A stretch of DNA of 50,071 nucleotides from Ruminococcus sp. (lineage in GTDB: Bacteria > Bacillota > Clostridia > Oscillospirales > Acutalibacteraceae). Below are positions 10,466 through 18,783 of the stretch, piece after piece (positions within the stretch are counted from its first letter, which is position 1; each line of letters starts with the position of its first letter). The translations under genes were made by a program, and so were the position numbers. The notes under the pieces are model-generated. The model ran no database searches. It had not been told where the DNA came from and was given only the letters and a program-made list of their open reading frames with translations. The DNA is taken from NCBI GenBank assembly GCA_017384945.1, contig JAFNSO010000037.1, positions 1-50,071 on the forward strand, in the 5' to 3' direction.

Positions 10466-12805
10466 ATGGGCAAGATATTCAAAAACTTTGTACCGTATTG
10501 GAAGTCCGTACTTCTGATAATTTTGCTCTTGATTGTGCAGGCGTACTGCGACCTGGCGCTGCCGCAGTACACCTCCGATATCATAGACACGGGTATCCAG
10601 AACCACGGTGTGTCTCATATTCTCCCCGCGAAAATGACGGCTGACGAATATGAGTACGCCGCGCTGTTTATGACAAAGGAGGAAGCGGAGAGCTTTCACG
10701 GAGCGTACAAAAAGGACGGAGCTCTGTATTCGCGGGTTCAGAACGACGAGGACAAGCTCAAGGCGCTCGACGACGGGCTGATGGTGCCGATAACGGTCGA
10801 CTATTCGATGTCGGCTGTGTCGCTTGACGCCTTTGTAAAGATGGTCGGCGAAAGCGCGGGCGGCTCGGGGCTTGAAGCGAGCGAGGAAAGCGTAAAAGCG
10901 TTCGCGAAAGCGCTCGGTGCGGAGCTCGAGGTTTTCGACAAGGCTGTGGGCGAAGGAAAAACGCAGAAATGCGTCGACGCTCGTCCCGTTTTCCGCGCGC
11001 TCATAAACGGGGTAAAAATCAATACCCCTCAGGGAGAGATCCCGGTTAAAATCGAAAAGGACAAGCTCCTTTCCGCGCGGGATATGTTTAAAAAGCAGAT
11101 GGACGCGCTCGGCAAGGATACCCTCAAAAGCTCGGGAATCGCCTTTGCCGTAAGCTGCGACAAAAAAGCGGGAGTGGACGTAGACGCGGTGCAGACCTCC
11201 TACCTCTGGACGGCGGGGCTGAAAATGCTGCTCGTCGCGCTTGTTCTCACTACTGCCGCGGTGCTGGCGGGACTGCTGGCGGCACGGATAGGCGCGGGCG
11301 TCGGAATGACGCTCAGGAGCCGAGTGTTCAGAAATGTTATCGGCTTTTCAAACAGGGAGATCGACCGCTTTTCGACCGCGTCCCTCATTACAAGAACGAC
11401 AAACGATATCCAGCAGATTCAGATGGTTTCAACCGTTTTGCTCAGAATGGTGCTTTACGCTCCGATTATCGGCGTCGGCGGCGTAATCAAGGTTATGAGC
11501 ACAGGCGCGGGGATGTGGTGGGTAATCGCCCTCGCGGTCGCGGCTATTATGGCGGTTGTCGCTCTTCTGGTCGGCGTTTCAATGCCGAAATTCAAGCTTA
11601 TGCAGAAGCTCGTCGACAGGGTCAACCTTGTGTCGCGCGAGATTCTGACGGGTATTCCCGTTATACGCGCCTTCAAGCGTGAGGAAAGGGAGGAGGAGCG
11701 CTTCGACGAGGCAAACACCGCGCTCACAAAAACCACCCTCTTTACAAACCGCGTAATGACCTTTATGATGCCGATTATGACGGTGATGATGAACCTTGTG
11801 TCGGTGCTTATCGTTTGGGTCGCCTCGTCGCAGATCAACGAGGGCAATATGCAGGTCGGCGAAATGACCGCGTTTATAACATATTCAATGCAAATTATAA
11901 TCAGCTTTTTGATGCTTACGATGATGTCGATTCTGCTTCCGAGAGCGGCGGTCGCCGCGGGAAGAATCGACGAGGTCGTAAAAACCGACTCGTCCGTTAA
12001 GGATAAGGAGGGCTGCGGGGATATTAAGAAGCCCGACGGAGTCGTCGAGTTTAAAAACGTCAGCTTCCGTTATCCCGCCGCCGAGGAGGACGTGCTCAGC
12101 GGTATAAGCTTCACCGCGCGAAAGGGTCAGACCACCGCGATTATCGGCAGTACGGGCAGCGGAAAATCAACGCTCGTCAACCTTATTGTCCGTCTTTACG
12201 ACGTGACCGACGGAAAAATCCTCGTTGACGGCGAGGATATAAGGGAGGTTTCGATGAAATCCCTGCGCGATGAAATCGGCTACGTCCCGCAGAAGGGGAT
12301 TTTGTTCAGCGGCACCGTAGCGTCGAACCTGCGCTTCGGCAACAAGGACGCCTCCGACGATGAAATCAGACGCGCGGCGGAAATCGCTCAGGCGCTTGAG
12401 TTCATCGAGGACAAGCCCGACAAATTTGACAATCCTATCTCTCAGGGAGGAACGAACGTCTCGGGCGGTCAGAAGCAGAGGCTCTCGATCGCCCGAGCGA
12501 TCGCGAAGAATCCAAGGATTTATATTTTCGACGACAGCTTTTCGGCTCTCGATATGAAAACGGACAAGCTCTTGCGCGCCGCGCTCAAAAAAGAGGTCGG
12601 CGACAGCACCGTTATTATCGTAGCTCAGAGAATTTCGACAATTATGGACGCCGAGCAGATTATTATGCTCGACGAGGGCAGAATCGCGGGTATCGGAACT
12701 CACAGAGAGCTTTTGAGAACCTGTGAGCCGTACCTTGAAATCGCGAAATCCCAGCTCTCGGAAAGCGAGCTCGGTCTCGGAGAGGACGGTGAGCTCAATG
12801 GCTGA
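10466..12805 (+). CDS. ABC exporter half-transporter, degenerate-site subunit with a large extracytoplasmic insertion
   Basis: A membrane domain fused to an ATPase domain, one half of a heterodimeric type IV ABC exporter (multidrug or lipid/peptide type). The first helix (about 14-34) is followed by about 200 mostly hydrophilic residues (roughly 45-245) before helix 2, far longer than the usual external loop. The ATPase has Walker A GSTGSGKST (from 561) and signature VSGGQKQR. Walker B reads IYIFDD, so Asp690 replaces the catalytic Glu, and the H-loop His is Gln721 (VAQRIST). Those changes mark the degenerate member of asymmetric pairs such as TM287/288 or BmrCD. I start at the ATG at 10466 with AGGAG 8 bases upstream rather than the in-frame ATG at 10448. 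It overlaps the next gene by 8 bases. The transported substrate is unknown. Confidence 0.93.
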   Translation: MGKIFKNFVPYWKSVLLIILLLIVQAYCDLALPQYTSDIIDTGIQNHGVSHILPAKMTADEYEYAALFMTKEEAESFHGAYKKDGALYSRVQNDEDKLKALDDGLMVPITVDYSMSAVSLDAFVKMVGESAGGSGLEASEESVKAFAKALGAELEVFDKAVGEGKTQKCVDARPVFRALINGVKINTPQGEIPVKIEKDKLLSARDMFKKQMDALGKDTLKSSGIAFAVSCDKKAGVDVDAVQTSYLWTAGLKMLLVALVLTTAAVLAGLLAARIGAGVGMTLRSRVFRNVIGFSNREIDRFSTASLITRTTNDIQQIQMVSTVLLRMVLYAPIIGVGGVIKVMSTGAGMWWVIALAVAAIMAVVALLVGVSMPKFKLMQKLVDRVNLVSREILTGIPVIRAFKREEREEERFDEANTALTKTTLFTNRVMTFMMPIMTVMMNLVSVLIVWVASSQINEGNMQVGEMTAFITYSMQIIISFLMLTMMSILLPRAAVAAGRIDEVVKTDSSVKDKEGCGDIKKPDGVVEFKNVSFRYPAAEEDVLSGISFTARKGQTTAIIGSTGSGKSTLVNLIVRLYDVTDGKILVDGEDIREVSMKSLRDEIGYVPQKGILFSGTVASNLRFGNKDASDDEIRRAAEIAQALEFIEDKPDKFDNPISQGGTNVSGGQKQRLSIARAIAKNPRIYIFDDSFSALDMKTDKLLRAALKKEVGDSTVIIVAQRISTIMDAEQIIMLDEGRIAGIGTHRELLRTCEPYLEIAKSQLSESELGLGEDGELNG

Positions 12806-14618
12806 TCACGGACCCCGCAGACGACACGGCGGGCCTATGGCTCCCGTTGAAAAGCCGAAGGACTTCAAGGGCTCGATGAAGAAGCTCGTCCGCTACATCG
12901 GCAAATACAAAATCGCAGTCGCGGTCGTTATGTTCTGCGCCGCCGCCTCGACCATATTCGCGGTAATCGGACCCAAAATCCTCGGAAACGCCACAACCGC
13001 TCTCGCCGAGGGCTTGATGAAGAAGATTCAGGGTACGGGCTCGATTGATTTGGGCTTTATCGGGATGGTTCTTGTGGCTGTGCTCGCTTTGTACGGAGTT
13101 TCGGCGCTGTTTATGTTCGTTCAGGGCTGGCTTATGACGGGCGTTACACAGAAGATTTGCTACAGAATGAGAAAGGAAATCTCCGAGAAAATCAACCGTA
13201 TGCCGCTCAAATACTTTGAGAGCCGCACCTACGGCGAGGTGCTTTCGCGAATCACGAACGATGTTGACACCCTCGGAATGGGTCTCAACCAGAGTATTAC
13301 ACAGATCATAACCTCGCTGTGTACGATTATCGGCACGCTCGTTATGATGCTGATGATTTCGACGCTTATGACGCTTATCGCGCTTGTGATCCTGCCTGTT
13401 TCGGCTGCTATCATCGGGATTATCGTCAAGTTCTCGCAGAAGCACTTCCGCAGTCAGCAGGAGGAGCTCGGCACGATCAACGGTATTGTCGAGGAGAGCT
13501 ACGGCGGTCACCTGATAATCAAGGCGTACAACAAGGAGGACGAGACGATCGACGCGTTTGAGCAGAGCAACAAAAGGCTCTATGCCTCGGCGTGGAAGTC
13601 TCAGTTCCTATCGGGAATGATGATGCCGCTGATGATGTTCGTCGGCAACCTCGGCTACGCGGCGGTCGCGCTTTCGGGAGGGCTCCTCGCGATTCAGGGA
13701 ATAATCACGATCGGCGATATCCAGGCGTTTATCCAGTATGTAAAGAGCTTTACCCAGCCGATCCAGCAGGTCTCGCAGGTAATCAATCAGGTGCAGTCGA
13801 TGGCTGCCGCCGCGGAGAGAGTTTTTGAGTTCCTCGACGAGGAGGAAGAGGAGCAGCTCGCGCTCAATCCCGTTGACGTAAGCGCTGTCCGCGGAGACGT
13901 TGAGTTCGAGCACGTGCGCTTCGGCTACAACGAGGACAAAATCATCATCAAGGACTTTTCCGCAAAGGTAAAGGCGGGTCAGCGGATCGCGATCGTCGGC
14001 CCCACGGGCGCCGGCAAGACCACAATGGTCAAGCTCCTTATGCGCTTTTACGACGTGAACGCGGGCGAAATCAAGATTGACGGTCACAACATAAAGGACT
14101 TCAACCGCCGTGAGCTGCGCGACGCGTTCGGAATGGTGCTTCAGGACACGTGGCTGTTCAACGGCACGATTATGGAGAACATCCGCTACGGTCGTCTCGA
14201 CGCGACCGACGAGGAGGTTATCGCCGCGGCAAAGGCGGCTCACGCGCACAGGTTTATTCGCACGCTTCCCGACGGCTACAATATGGAGCTCAACGAGGAC
14301 GCGAGCAACGTAAGTCAGGGTCAGAAGCAGCTTCTCACAATCGCGAGGGCGATTCTCGCGGACAACCCGATTCTGATTCTCGACGAGGCTACCTCCTCCG
14401 TGGACACGGGTACGGAGGCAAGGATCCAGCGCGCAATGCACAATCTTATGAAGGGCAGGACGAGCTTTATCATCGCTCACCGGCTTTCGACAATAAAGGA
14501 CGCCGACCTCATTCTGGTGATGAAGGACGGCGACATAATCGAGCAGGGAACCCATTCTCAGCTGCTCGGGCAAAACGGCTTCTACGCCGAGCTGAACAAC
14601 AGCCAGTTTGAAAACTGA
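12798..14618 (+). CDS. ABC exporter half-transporter, consensus catalytic subunit
   Basis: Partner of the preceding gene. The 606-residue protein has a short Arg/Pro-rich cytoplasmic N-terminus, six membrane helices (about 35-330) and an ATPase domain. Walker A GPTGAGKTT starts at 401, the signature is VSQGQKQ, and Walker B ILILDE (D529, E530) and H561 (IAHRLST) are intact, so this subunit supplies the working catalytic Glu and switch His. The start is the ATG at 12798, overlapping the upstream stop by 8 bases (translational coupling), with GGTGAG before it. An in-frame start further upstream would lie deep inside the first gene and is not credible. Together the two genes make a complete exporter; drug, lipid or peptide export is possible, and sequence does not decide. 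Confidence 0.95.
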   Translation: MADHGPRRRHGGPMAPVEKPKDFKGSMKKLVRYIGKYKIAVAVVMFCAAASTIFAVIGPKILGNATTALAEGLMKKIQGTGSIDLGFIGMVLVAVLALYGVSALFMFVQGWLMTGVTQKICYRMRKEISEKINRMPLKYFESRTYGEVLSRITNDVDTLGMGLNQSITQIITSLCTIIGTLVMMLMISTLMTLIALVILPVSAAIIGIIVKFSQKHFRSQQEELGTINGIVEESYGGHLIIKAYNKEDETIDAFEQSNKRLYASAWKSQFLSGMMMPLMMFVGNLGYAAVALSGGLLAIQGIITIGDIQAFIQYVKSFTQPIQQVSQVINQVQSMAAAAERVFEFLDEEEEEQLALNPVDVSAVRGDVEFEHVRFGYNEDKIIIKDFSAKVKAGQRIAIVGPTGAGKTTMVKLLMRFYDVNAGEIKIDGHNIKDFNRRELRDAFGMVLQDTWLFNGTIMENIRYGRLDATDEEVIAAAKAAHAHRFIRTLPDGYNMELNEDASNVSQGQKQLLTIARAILADNPILILDEATSSVDTGTEARIQRAMHNLMKGRTSFIIAHRLSTIKDADLILVMKDGDIIEQGTHSQLLGQNGFYAELNNSQFEN

Positions 14619-14656
14619 GAAAGCGCGCAGCGCAACCGAGAGGGCAAAATAAATTG
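14619..14656 (+). repeat. Copy 1 of a short dispersed intergenic element
   Basis: Right after the ABC stop codon lies GAAAGCGCGCAGCG followed by CAAC.GAG.G.GCAAAA..AAATT. The same run occurs at 38051-38088, again just after a gene, with one 2-base indel and a few changes. It looks like a small dispersed repeat rather than coding sequence. Confidence 0.5.
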
Positions 14657-14695
14657 TTTATTGCGCGGCTTTTTAATAATTTCTTATCAAAAAAG

Positions 14696-14738
14696 GTCGG
14701 ACGGAAGAGTTCAAAACAAACCCTCCGTCCGACTTTTT
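14696..14738. terminator. Bidirectional terminator between the ABC operon and the beta-helix gene
   Basis: A 10-bp stem (14696-14705 GTCGGACGGA with 14724-14733) is flanked by TTTTT on the plus strand and by a six-base T-run on the minus strand. It sits between convergent genes and can serve both. Confidence 0.88.
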
Positions 14739-14748
14739 CAATTATCAA

Positions 14749-15936
14749 TTACCATTTGTATTTTTTGTTGCCCTTGCTGACTACCTTTGTTCCGCCGAGA
14801 ACCTTGAGCGCGGCAGACGCGCCGTTTTTGGCGTAGAGCTTGTTGTTCTTTACGGTCGTTTTGCCGAATTTGTTGCCCGAGTAGGTGGCGATGTACAGCC
14901 CGTAGCGGCCGCCCTTGAAGGTGTTTGAGCTGAAAAGATTCTTGTGCTTTGAGGTGCTCTTGTTGTTGCCCATTCCCGCGAGGTAACAGCCGACGTTGTA
15001 GTTGTCGTCCTTGCCCTTTGAGTAAGCCTTTGTGTTCTTGACGGTGACTCCCATAACGTTGTGCAGACAAAGCGCCTCTGTCGCCATTCCCGTTACGGTG
15101 CAGCCGATGATTTTGACGTTGGAGTGGTATTTTTTGAGCCACTTTCCGTTTTCCGTGTCGGTTTTGTTGGTGCAGATTCCTCTTGAGCCCGTTACGACGC
15201 AGTTTTTGACGGTTATGTTCTTGCAGACCTGACCGCTTACGTACTTTTTGCCGTAGCTCGCGATTGTGGGCGCTGTCGCCTTTGTCGCGATGTCGATTTG
15301 CAGGGGCTCGGCGTATTTGTCGTTCTTCTGCTTGCCCTTTGCCTCGAGCTTGCATTTGTCAAAGGTCACGTTCTTGCACGCGATAAGCTCGACCGCGTGG
15401 CTGACATAGTTTGTGTCGATCCGCGCGTTTTTGATCGTGATGTTTTGCGCGTGGTTGAAGCGGATGGTCGAGGTGGGTCTGATTGCCTTTGCGTTGTCCT
15501 TTACCTGCCAGGTTCCGCCGTTTATCGTGATGTTTTTGAGCGAGTTGTAGTTGGTTTTTGTGCAGGCGTGGTTAATCAGCGGCTTTTGCGGGTCGGTCTG
15601 AAAAATCGTCGCGCCCTTCGCGTTGATTGTCTTGTTGTTGCCGAGCCAGATCACTCTCTCGATTTTGAACTTCTTCGGGGGAATGACGATCGTGCGCTTT
15701 TTGTTGTCGTTCAGGGCGGCGTTGATTACCCTGCCGTTCTGCGCGGGGTCGCTGCTGACGTTCAGAAGTATGCTTCCGTCATCCTGTTTTGTGCCGATTT
15801 CAATTCCGTTTACCGTTACCGCGCTGCTCTCGGTTTCGACCTCGTCGGCGCAGTAGGTCGCGGAAAACGCCGTTGCCGCGCTCAGTACGGTCAGTGCCGA
15901 AAGCGCGACGCTCAGGGTTCTTTTAAGTCTGTTCAT
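14749..15936 (-). CDS. Secreted right-handed parallel beta-helix protein
   Basis: A 395-residue exported protein. A signal peptide occupies about residues 1-24 or a little beyond (SALTVLSAATAFSA). From about residue 75 the rest is a run of short rungs of the NITI.N..I and NVTF..C form (KNITINGGTW, QNITIKNARI, KNVTFDKCKL, KNITVKNCVV, NVKIIGCTV, GVTVKNTKAY), typical of pectate-lyase-like or GH28-like parallel beta-helices. I see no clear catalytic motif of a named polysaccharide lyase or hydrolase family. The C-terminus is basic. RBS AAGGAG precedes the ATG, and a perfect promoter lies upstream. It may bind or cleave a carbohydrate, or be a structural adhesin; the fold is confident, the function is not known. 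Confidence 0.85.
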   Translation of the reverse strand: MNRLKRTLSVALSALTVLSAATAFSATYCADEVETESSAVTVNGIEIGTKQDDGSILLNVSSDPAQNGRVINAALNDNKKRTIVIPPKKFKIERVIWLGNNKTINAKGATIFQTDPQKPLINHACTKTNYNSLKNITINGGTWQVKDNAKAIRPTSTIRFNHAQNITIKNARIDTNYVSHAVELIACKNVTFDKCKLEAKGKQKNDKYAEPLQIDIATKATAPTIASYGKKYVSGQVCKNITVKNCVVTGSRGICTNKTDTENGKWLKKYHSNVKIIGCTVTGMATEALCLHNVMGVTVKNTKAYSKGKDDNYNVGCYLAGMGNNKSTSKHKNLFSSNTFKGGRYGLYIATYSGNKFGKTTVKNNKLYAKNGASAALKVLGGTKVVSKGNKKYKW

Positions 15937-15973
15937 ATAAATTTACTCCTTCTTATCAGGATAATTTGTATAT

Positions 15974-16002
15974 ATTATACTGCATTTAAATGCTTTTGTC
16001 AA
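15974..16002 (-). promoter_or_regulatory. Perfect sigma-A promoter with a palindrome in the spacer
   Basis: On the minus strand TTGACA (15997-16002), 17 bases and TATAAT (15974-15979) match the consensus fully. The spacer contains the 12-bp perfect palindrome GCATTTAAATGC (15982-15993), which could be an operator for a dimeric regulator. It drives the beta-helix gene. Confidence 0.85.
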
Positions 16003-16013
16003 TAAATTTCCCC

Positions 16014-16041
16014 AAAAAATCGGCCGGAAATTCCGACCGAT
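16014..16041 (-). terminator. Intrinsic terminator of the DUF1015 gene
   Basis: An 11-bp near-palindromic stem (16019-16029 with 16031-16041, one G-U pair) lies immediately after the stop codon. On the minus strand it is followed by a T-run and then GGGG. Confidence 0.75.
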
Positions 16042-16045
16042 CGGG

Positions 16046-17236
16046 TTATTTGATTTTTCTCGCTTCGATGTAGAAGCGCTTGTCCTCGGCGTGACCCATC
16101 GAGAAGGTCTTTCTCGGGAGTGAGCCGTCGGCTTCGATCGCGGGGAAGAGCTCGCTCTTCTCCATTCCGTCGTAAATAAAGCCCAGAGTGTTCTTCTTGC
16201 GGCAGAGCGACTTTACAACGTTCGAGCCGTGGATATAGTCGACCTTTACCTCGGGGTGATTCTCGACGTAGATGTCGATGAAGGATTGCAGGGTGCCTAT
16301 GGGCAGCTTCGCGGTCTGCTTTACGTGAATACTACCCGACGAGGTCGAGGTTATATAGATGAAACGCTGGTTTGCGCCGTGTCCGTTTTCCTCGGTATAC
16401 TCGATGAAGCTCTCGATGAAGTCCTTTTCATCGACGTTGAAGAGTACCCTGTAAATAGGCTCAAACTGGATGCTTTCGTCGTGGATGTTTACAACCTCGA
16501 CGAGGGCGTAGCGCTGGAGCGGATTCTTGTTTTTGTTGTAACATTCCTTGGCGGTCGCGAGCGAGTGGTTACCGTCGCCGACGGCAAAGAGCATTTTGTC
16601 CTCCTTGCCCTTGATAAGACGGTTGAGCGCGTGCTGAACCTCGGAGATCATAGCGTCGTTTAAAAGCCAGCCCTTGATCCTGCCGCCGTCCTTCATCAGA
16701 CGGAAGTCGTAGGCGAGCTTGTAGTCGTATTTGCGGTTTTTGAGCGGTTCAATGACCGAACGCTTCGGGTCGTCGATAAGCAGAAGGATGTGAGGCATAT
16801 CGAGATACGCGTTTTCTCTGATTGCGACTCTCGGAGGGAGCCTGTCCAGTACGGTAGCCTCGGTCGCGCGGATAAGCGAGTCGCTGTCGGCGGAGTAGTC
16901 GTATTCCTCCAGATCGATCAGTCCGACGATTCCGCGGCGGATCGTGTTGTTTGATTCTCTCTCGACGAACATCATCGCGTTTTTGTATTCCTCAAAAACT
17001 CCGTTGTCGAGGTATTCCTTCATAGTTTTGTTGATTTTTTCAACCTTGGCGCTGTTGTCCTTTTCGAGGTAAACCTCGGGAAGAATGATGTTCAGCGCCG
17101 AAGGAGCGTCGCCCGCTATCCTCTTTACGTCCTCCCAGTATTCGGGCTCGGAGGTGTATTGGTCGCAGGCTACAACCGCCCATTTTTCAATATCCTTCTT
17201 GGGAAGAAGAAGGTCGGCGGGATAAAAATGTTTCAT
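16046..17236 (-). CDS. DUF1015 family protein (cytosolic, function uncertain)
   Basis: A 396-residue soluble protein of the DUF1015 family. Recognisable family motifs are PADLLLP and WAVVACDQYTSEPEYW near the N-terminus and LFAVGDGNHSLATAK in the middle. The family is widespread in anaerobes; some members have been tied to free L-serine phosphorylation (SerK), but I cannot say whether this one has that activity. The start is the ATG at 17236, preceded by GAGGGGG; an in-frame TTG at 17260 would lie upstream of that ribosome binding site and is rejected. The gene has its own promoter, divergent from the patatin gene, and its own terminator. No signal peptide or membrane helix is present. Confidence 0.9.
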   Translation of the reverse strand: MKHFYPADLLLPKKDIEKWAVVACDQYTSEPEYWEDVKRIAGDAPSALNIILPEVYLEKDNSAKVEKINKTMKEYLDNGVFEEYKNAMMFVERESNNTIRRGIVGLIDLEEYDYSADSDSLIRATEATVLDRLPPRVAIRENAYLDMPHILLLIDDPKRSVIEPLKNRKYDYKLAYDFRLMKDGGRIKGWLLNDAMISEVQHALNRLIKGKEDKMLFAVGDGNHSLATAKECYNKNKNPLQRYALVEVVNIHDESIQFEPIYRVLFNVDEKDFIESFIEYTEENGHGANQRFIYITSTSSGSIHVKQTAKLPIGTLQSFIDIYVENHPEVKVDYIHGSNVVKSLCRKKNTLGFIYDGMEKSELFPAIEADGSLPRKTFSMGHAEDKRFYIEARKIK

Positions 17237-17281
17237 TTTCGAGTACCCCCTCAAAAACAATTTATTACATAATACAGAATA

Positions 17282-17310
17282 AATATACCATATTTTACAG
17301 TATTTGACAA
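17282..17310 (-). promoter_or_regulatory. Promoter of the DUF1015 gene
   Basis: On the minus strand TTGTCA (17305-17310), 17 bases and TATATT (17282-17287), one mismatch in each box, lie about 45 bases upstream of the ATG. Confidence 0.65.
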
Positions 17311-17401
17311 TATTTTAACAGAGTTTTTTTCTGTCATACGGGTGTTTTTTCTAATATATTATGTCGGAAAGCCGATTAAGGCACTCGATTTCAATTGCTT
17401 A

Positions 17402-17431
17402 TTGACTTGAAAGCGGGTTTTCTTTTATAAT
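17402..17431 (+). promoter_or_regulatory. Promoter of the patatin-like gene
   Basis: TTGACT (17402-17407), 18 bases and TATAAT (17426-17431) lie 24 bases upstream of the ATG, so the leader is very short. Confidence 0.75.
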
Positions 17432-17455
17432 TATACAGAAAAAGGAAGTGACGGT

Positions 17456-18292
17456 ATGACAGGCTTGATTGACGTCGGCGGCGGAACAAGAGGAGTTTTC
17501 GGCGCGGGTGTTTACGACTATTGCATTGACAACGACATTCATTTTGATTATATCGCGGGCGTATCCGCGGGCAGCGGCAACGCCGTGACCTTTCTCGCAA
17601 ACCAGAGGGGAAGGAATCTGCGCTCCTACGACGAGTACGCGTTTAGAAAGGAATATATGAGCTTTTCTCAGCTTTTAAAGACGGGCAGCTACATCAACCT
17701 CGACTACATCTACGGTACCCTGTGCAATTCAGACGGCGAGGACCCGCTCGACTACGAGGCTTTTGCCGCTGACAGGACGGATTTTGACGTTGTCGTCACA
17801 AACGCGCTGACGGGAAAGGCGGAGTATTTTCCGAAGGAGAGCATAAAAAAGGATCACTACGACTGCATAAAGGCGTCGTGCTGCGTGCCTGTTGTGTGCC
17901 GTCCGTACAGGCTTTCGGGGGTCCCGTACTACGACGGAGGAATGAGCGACCCGATTCCGTACAAAAGGGCGTTTGAAAAGGGCTGCGACAAAATCGTCGT
18001 TATTCTCACAAGACCGAAGGATATGTTCAGAGACCCCGCGAAGGACAAAACCGCCTCAAGGCTTTTGAGACGCAAATATCCCCGCGCGTCCGCGGCTGTC
18101 GCTCGGAGAGCCGAGGTTTATAACCGTCAGCTAAGGGCGGTTCTGCTGCTCGAGAAGGAGGGCAAGGCACTGATTCTTGCTCCCGACGACATAAGCGGAC
18201 TGAAAACGCTCACAAAGGACCACGAGATCCTTCGGGCTATGTACAAAAAGGGCTACGAAGAGGCGCGAAAGCTCGGAGATTTCTTAAAATAA
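17456..18292 (+). CDS. Patatin-like phospholipase/acyl hydrolase
   Basis: A 278-residue serine acyl hydrolase that would cleave acyl esters of phospholipids or related lipids with a Ser-Asp dyad. The oxyanion-hole glycine run is GGGTRGVFGAG (8-18), the nucleophile elbow is GVSAG (Ser37) and the catalytic Asp lies in YDGG (Asp160), followed by DPIPY. It has no signal peptide or membrane helix, as in YjjU/RssA-like cytosolic bacterial patatins. RBS GGAAGTG precedes the start. It is a single gene between the DUF1015 gene and the V-ATPase operon, with no clear terminator after it. Natural substrate unknown. Confidence 0.92.
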   Translation: MTGLIDVGGGTRGVFGAGVYDYCIDNDIHFDYIAGVSAGSGNAVTFLANQRGRNLRSYDEYAFRKEYMSFSQLLKTGSYINLDYIYGTLCNSDGEDPLDYEAFAADRTDFDVVVTNALTGKAEYFPKESIKKDHYDCIKASCCVPVVCRPYRLSGVPYYDGGMSDPIPYKRAFEKGCDKIVVILTRPKDMFRDPAKDKTASRLLRRKYPRASAAVARRAEVYNRQLRAVLLLEKEGKALILAPDDISGLKTLTKDHEILRAMYKKGYEEARKLGDFLK

Positions 18293-18355
18293 AAGCAATA
18301 TTTAAAAATTTTGGGCAAATTTCTTTATTTGTCTAAATTTTATACATTAATTTGA

Positions 18356-18384
18356 TTGAATTTCTTTAGAAAATATGATATATT
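18356..18384 (+). promoter_or_regulatory. Promoter of the V-ATPase operon
   Basis: TTGAAT (18356-18361), 17 bases and TATATT (18379-18384) lie about 50 bases upstream of the first operon ATG, in an A+T-rich gap. A small GCGT/ACGC hairpin (18396-18409) sits in the predicted leader. Confidence 0.6.
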
Positions 18385-18434
18385 TTATAGATAAGGCGTT
18401 TTGTGACGCTGACTCTTATTAAGGGAGTGAAAAT

Positions 18435-18746
18435 ATGGCAAAAAATATACTCGACGCGGTACTCGCCGAGGAGGAAAAATCCGCCCGACGCGAGGAACAG
18501 GCTAAGCTCGACGCGCGCGAAAAGCTCGCCGCCGCCGAAAAGCAGGCGAAGGAGTTGATCGCCGACGCAAAGGCTCAGGCTCAGGAGGACGCCCGCAAGC
18601 AGCTCGAAAAGGCTGCCTCGGACGCTGACGCGGAGCTGAAAGCGGCAGGCGAGAAGGCTCGGGCTCAATGCGGGGAGCTTCAAAAAACCGCCGAAAAAAA
18701 CAGAGAAAAGGTTATAAAGGGCGCGGTCGAAAACGTGCTTTTGTAA
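18435..18746 (+). CDS. ntpF: V-type ATPase peripheral stalk subunit (G/H-like, NtpF)
   Basis: A 103-residue, almost fully helical, Ala/Glu/Lys-rich protein with long coiled-coil character (residues about 10-95) and no Trp or Pro. It fits the peripheral-stalk G/H subunit (E. hirae NtpF) that pairs with NtpE to hold the A3B3 head against the membrane subunit I. As the first gene of the operon directly before ntpI it matches the E. hirae order ntpFIKECGABD. RBS AGGGAG precedes the start. Low-complexity coiled-coil sequence alone would not identify it; position decides. Confidence 0.85.
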   Translation: MAKNILDAVLAEEEKSARREEQAKLDAREKLAAAEKQAKELIADAKAQAQEDARKQLEKAASDADAELKAAGEKARAQCGELQKTAEKNREKVIKGAVENVLL

Positions 18747-18783
18747 ACGCTCAGTTTAAGCAAATAAGTGTGGTGATACTGAA

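Noticed and set aside
10107-10699. Minus-strand open frames opposite spoIIID and the start of the ABC gene
   Set aside because: SpoIIID and the ABC transporter are clear families on the plus strand. The antisense frames have no start signals and cross the promoter region.
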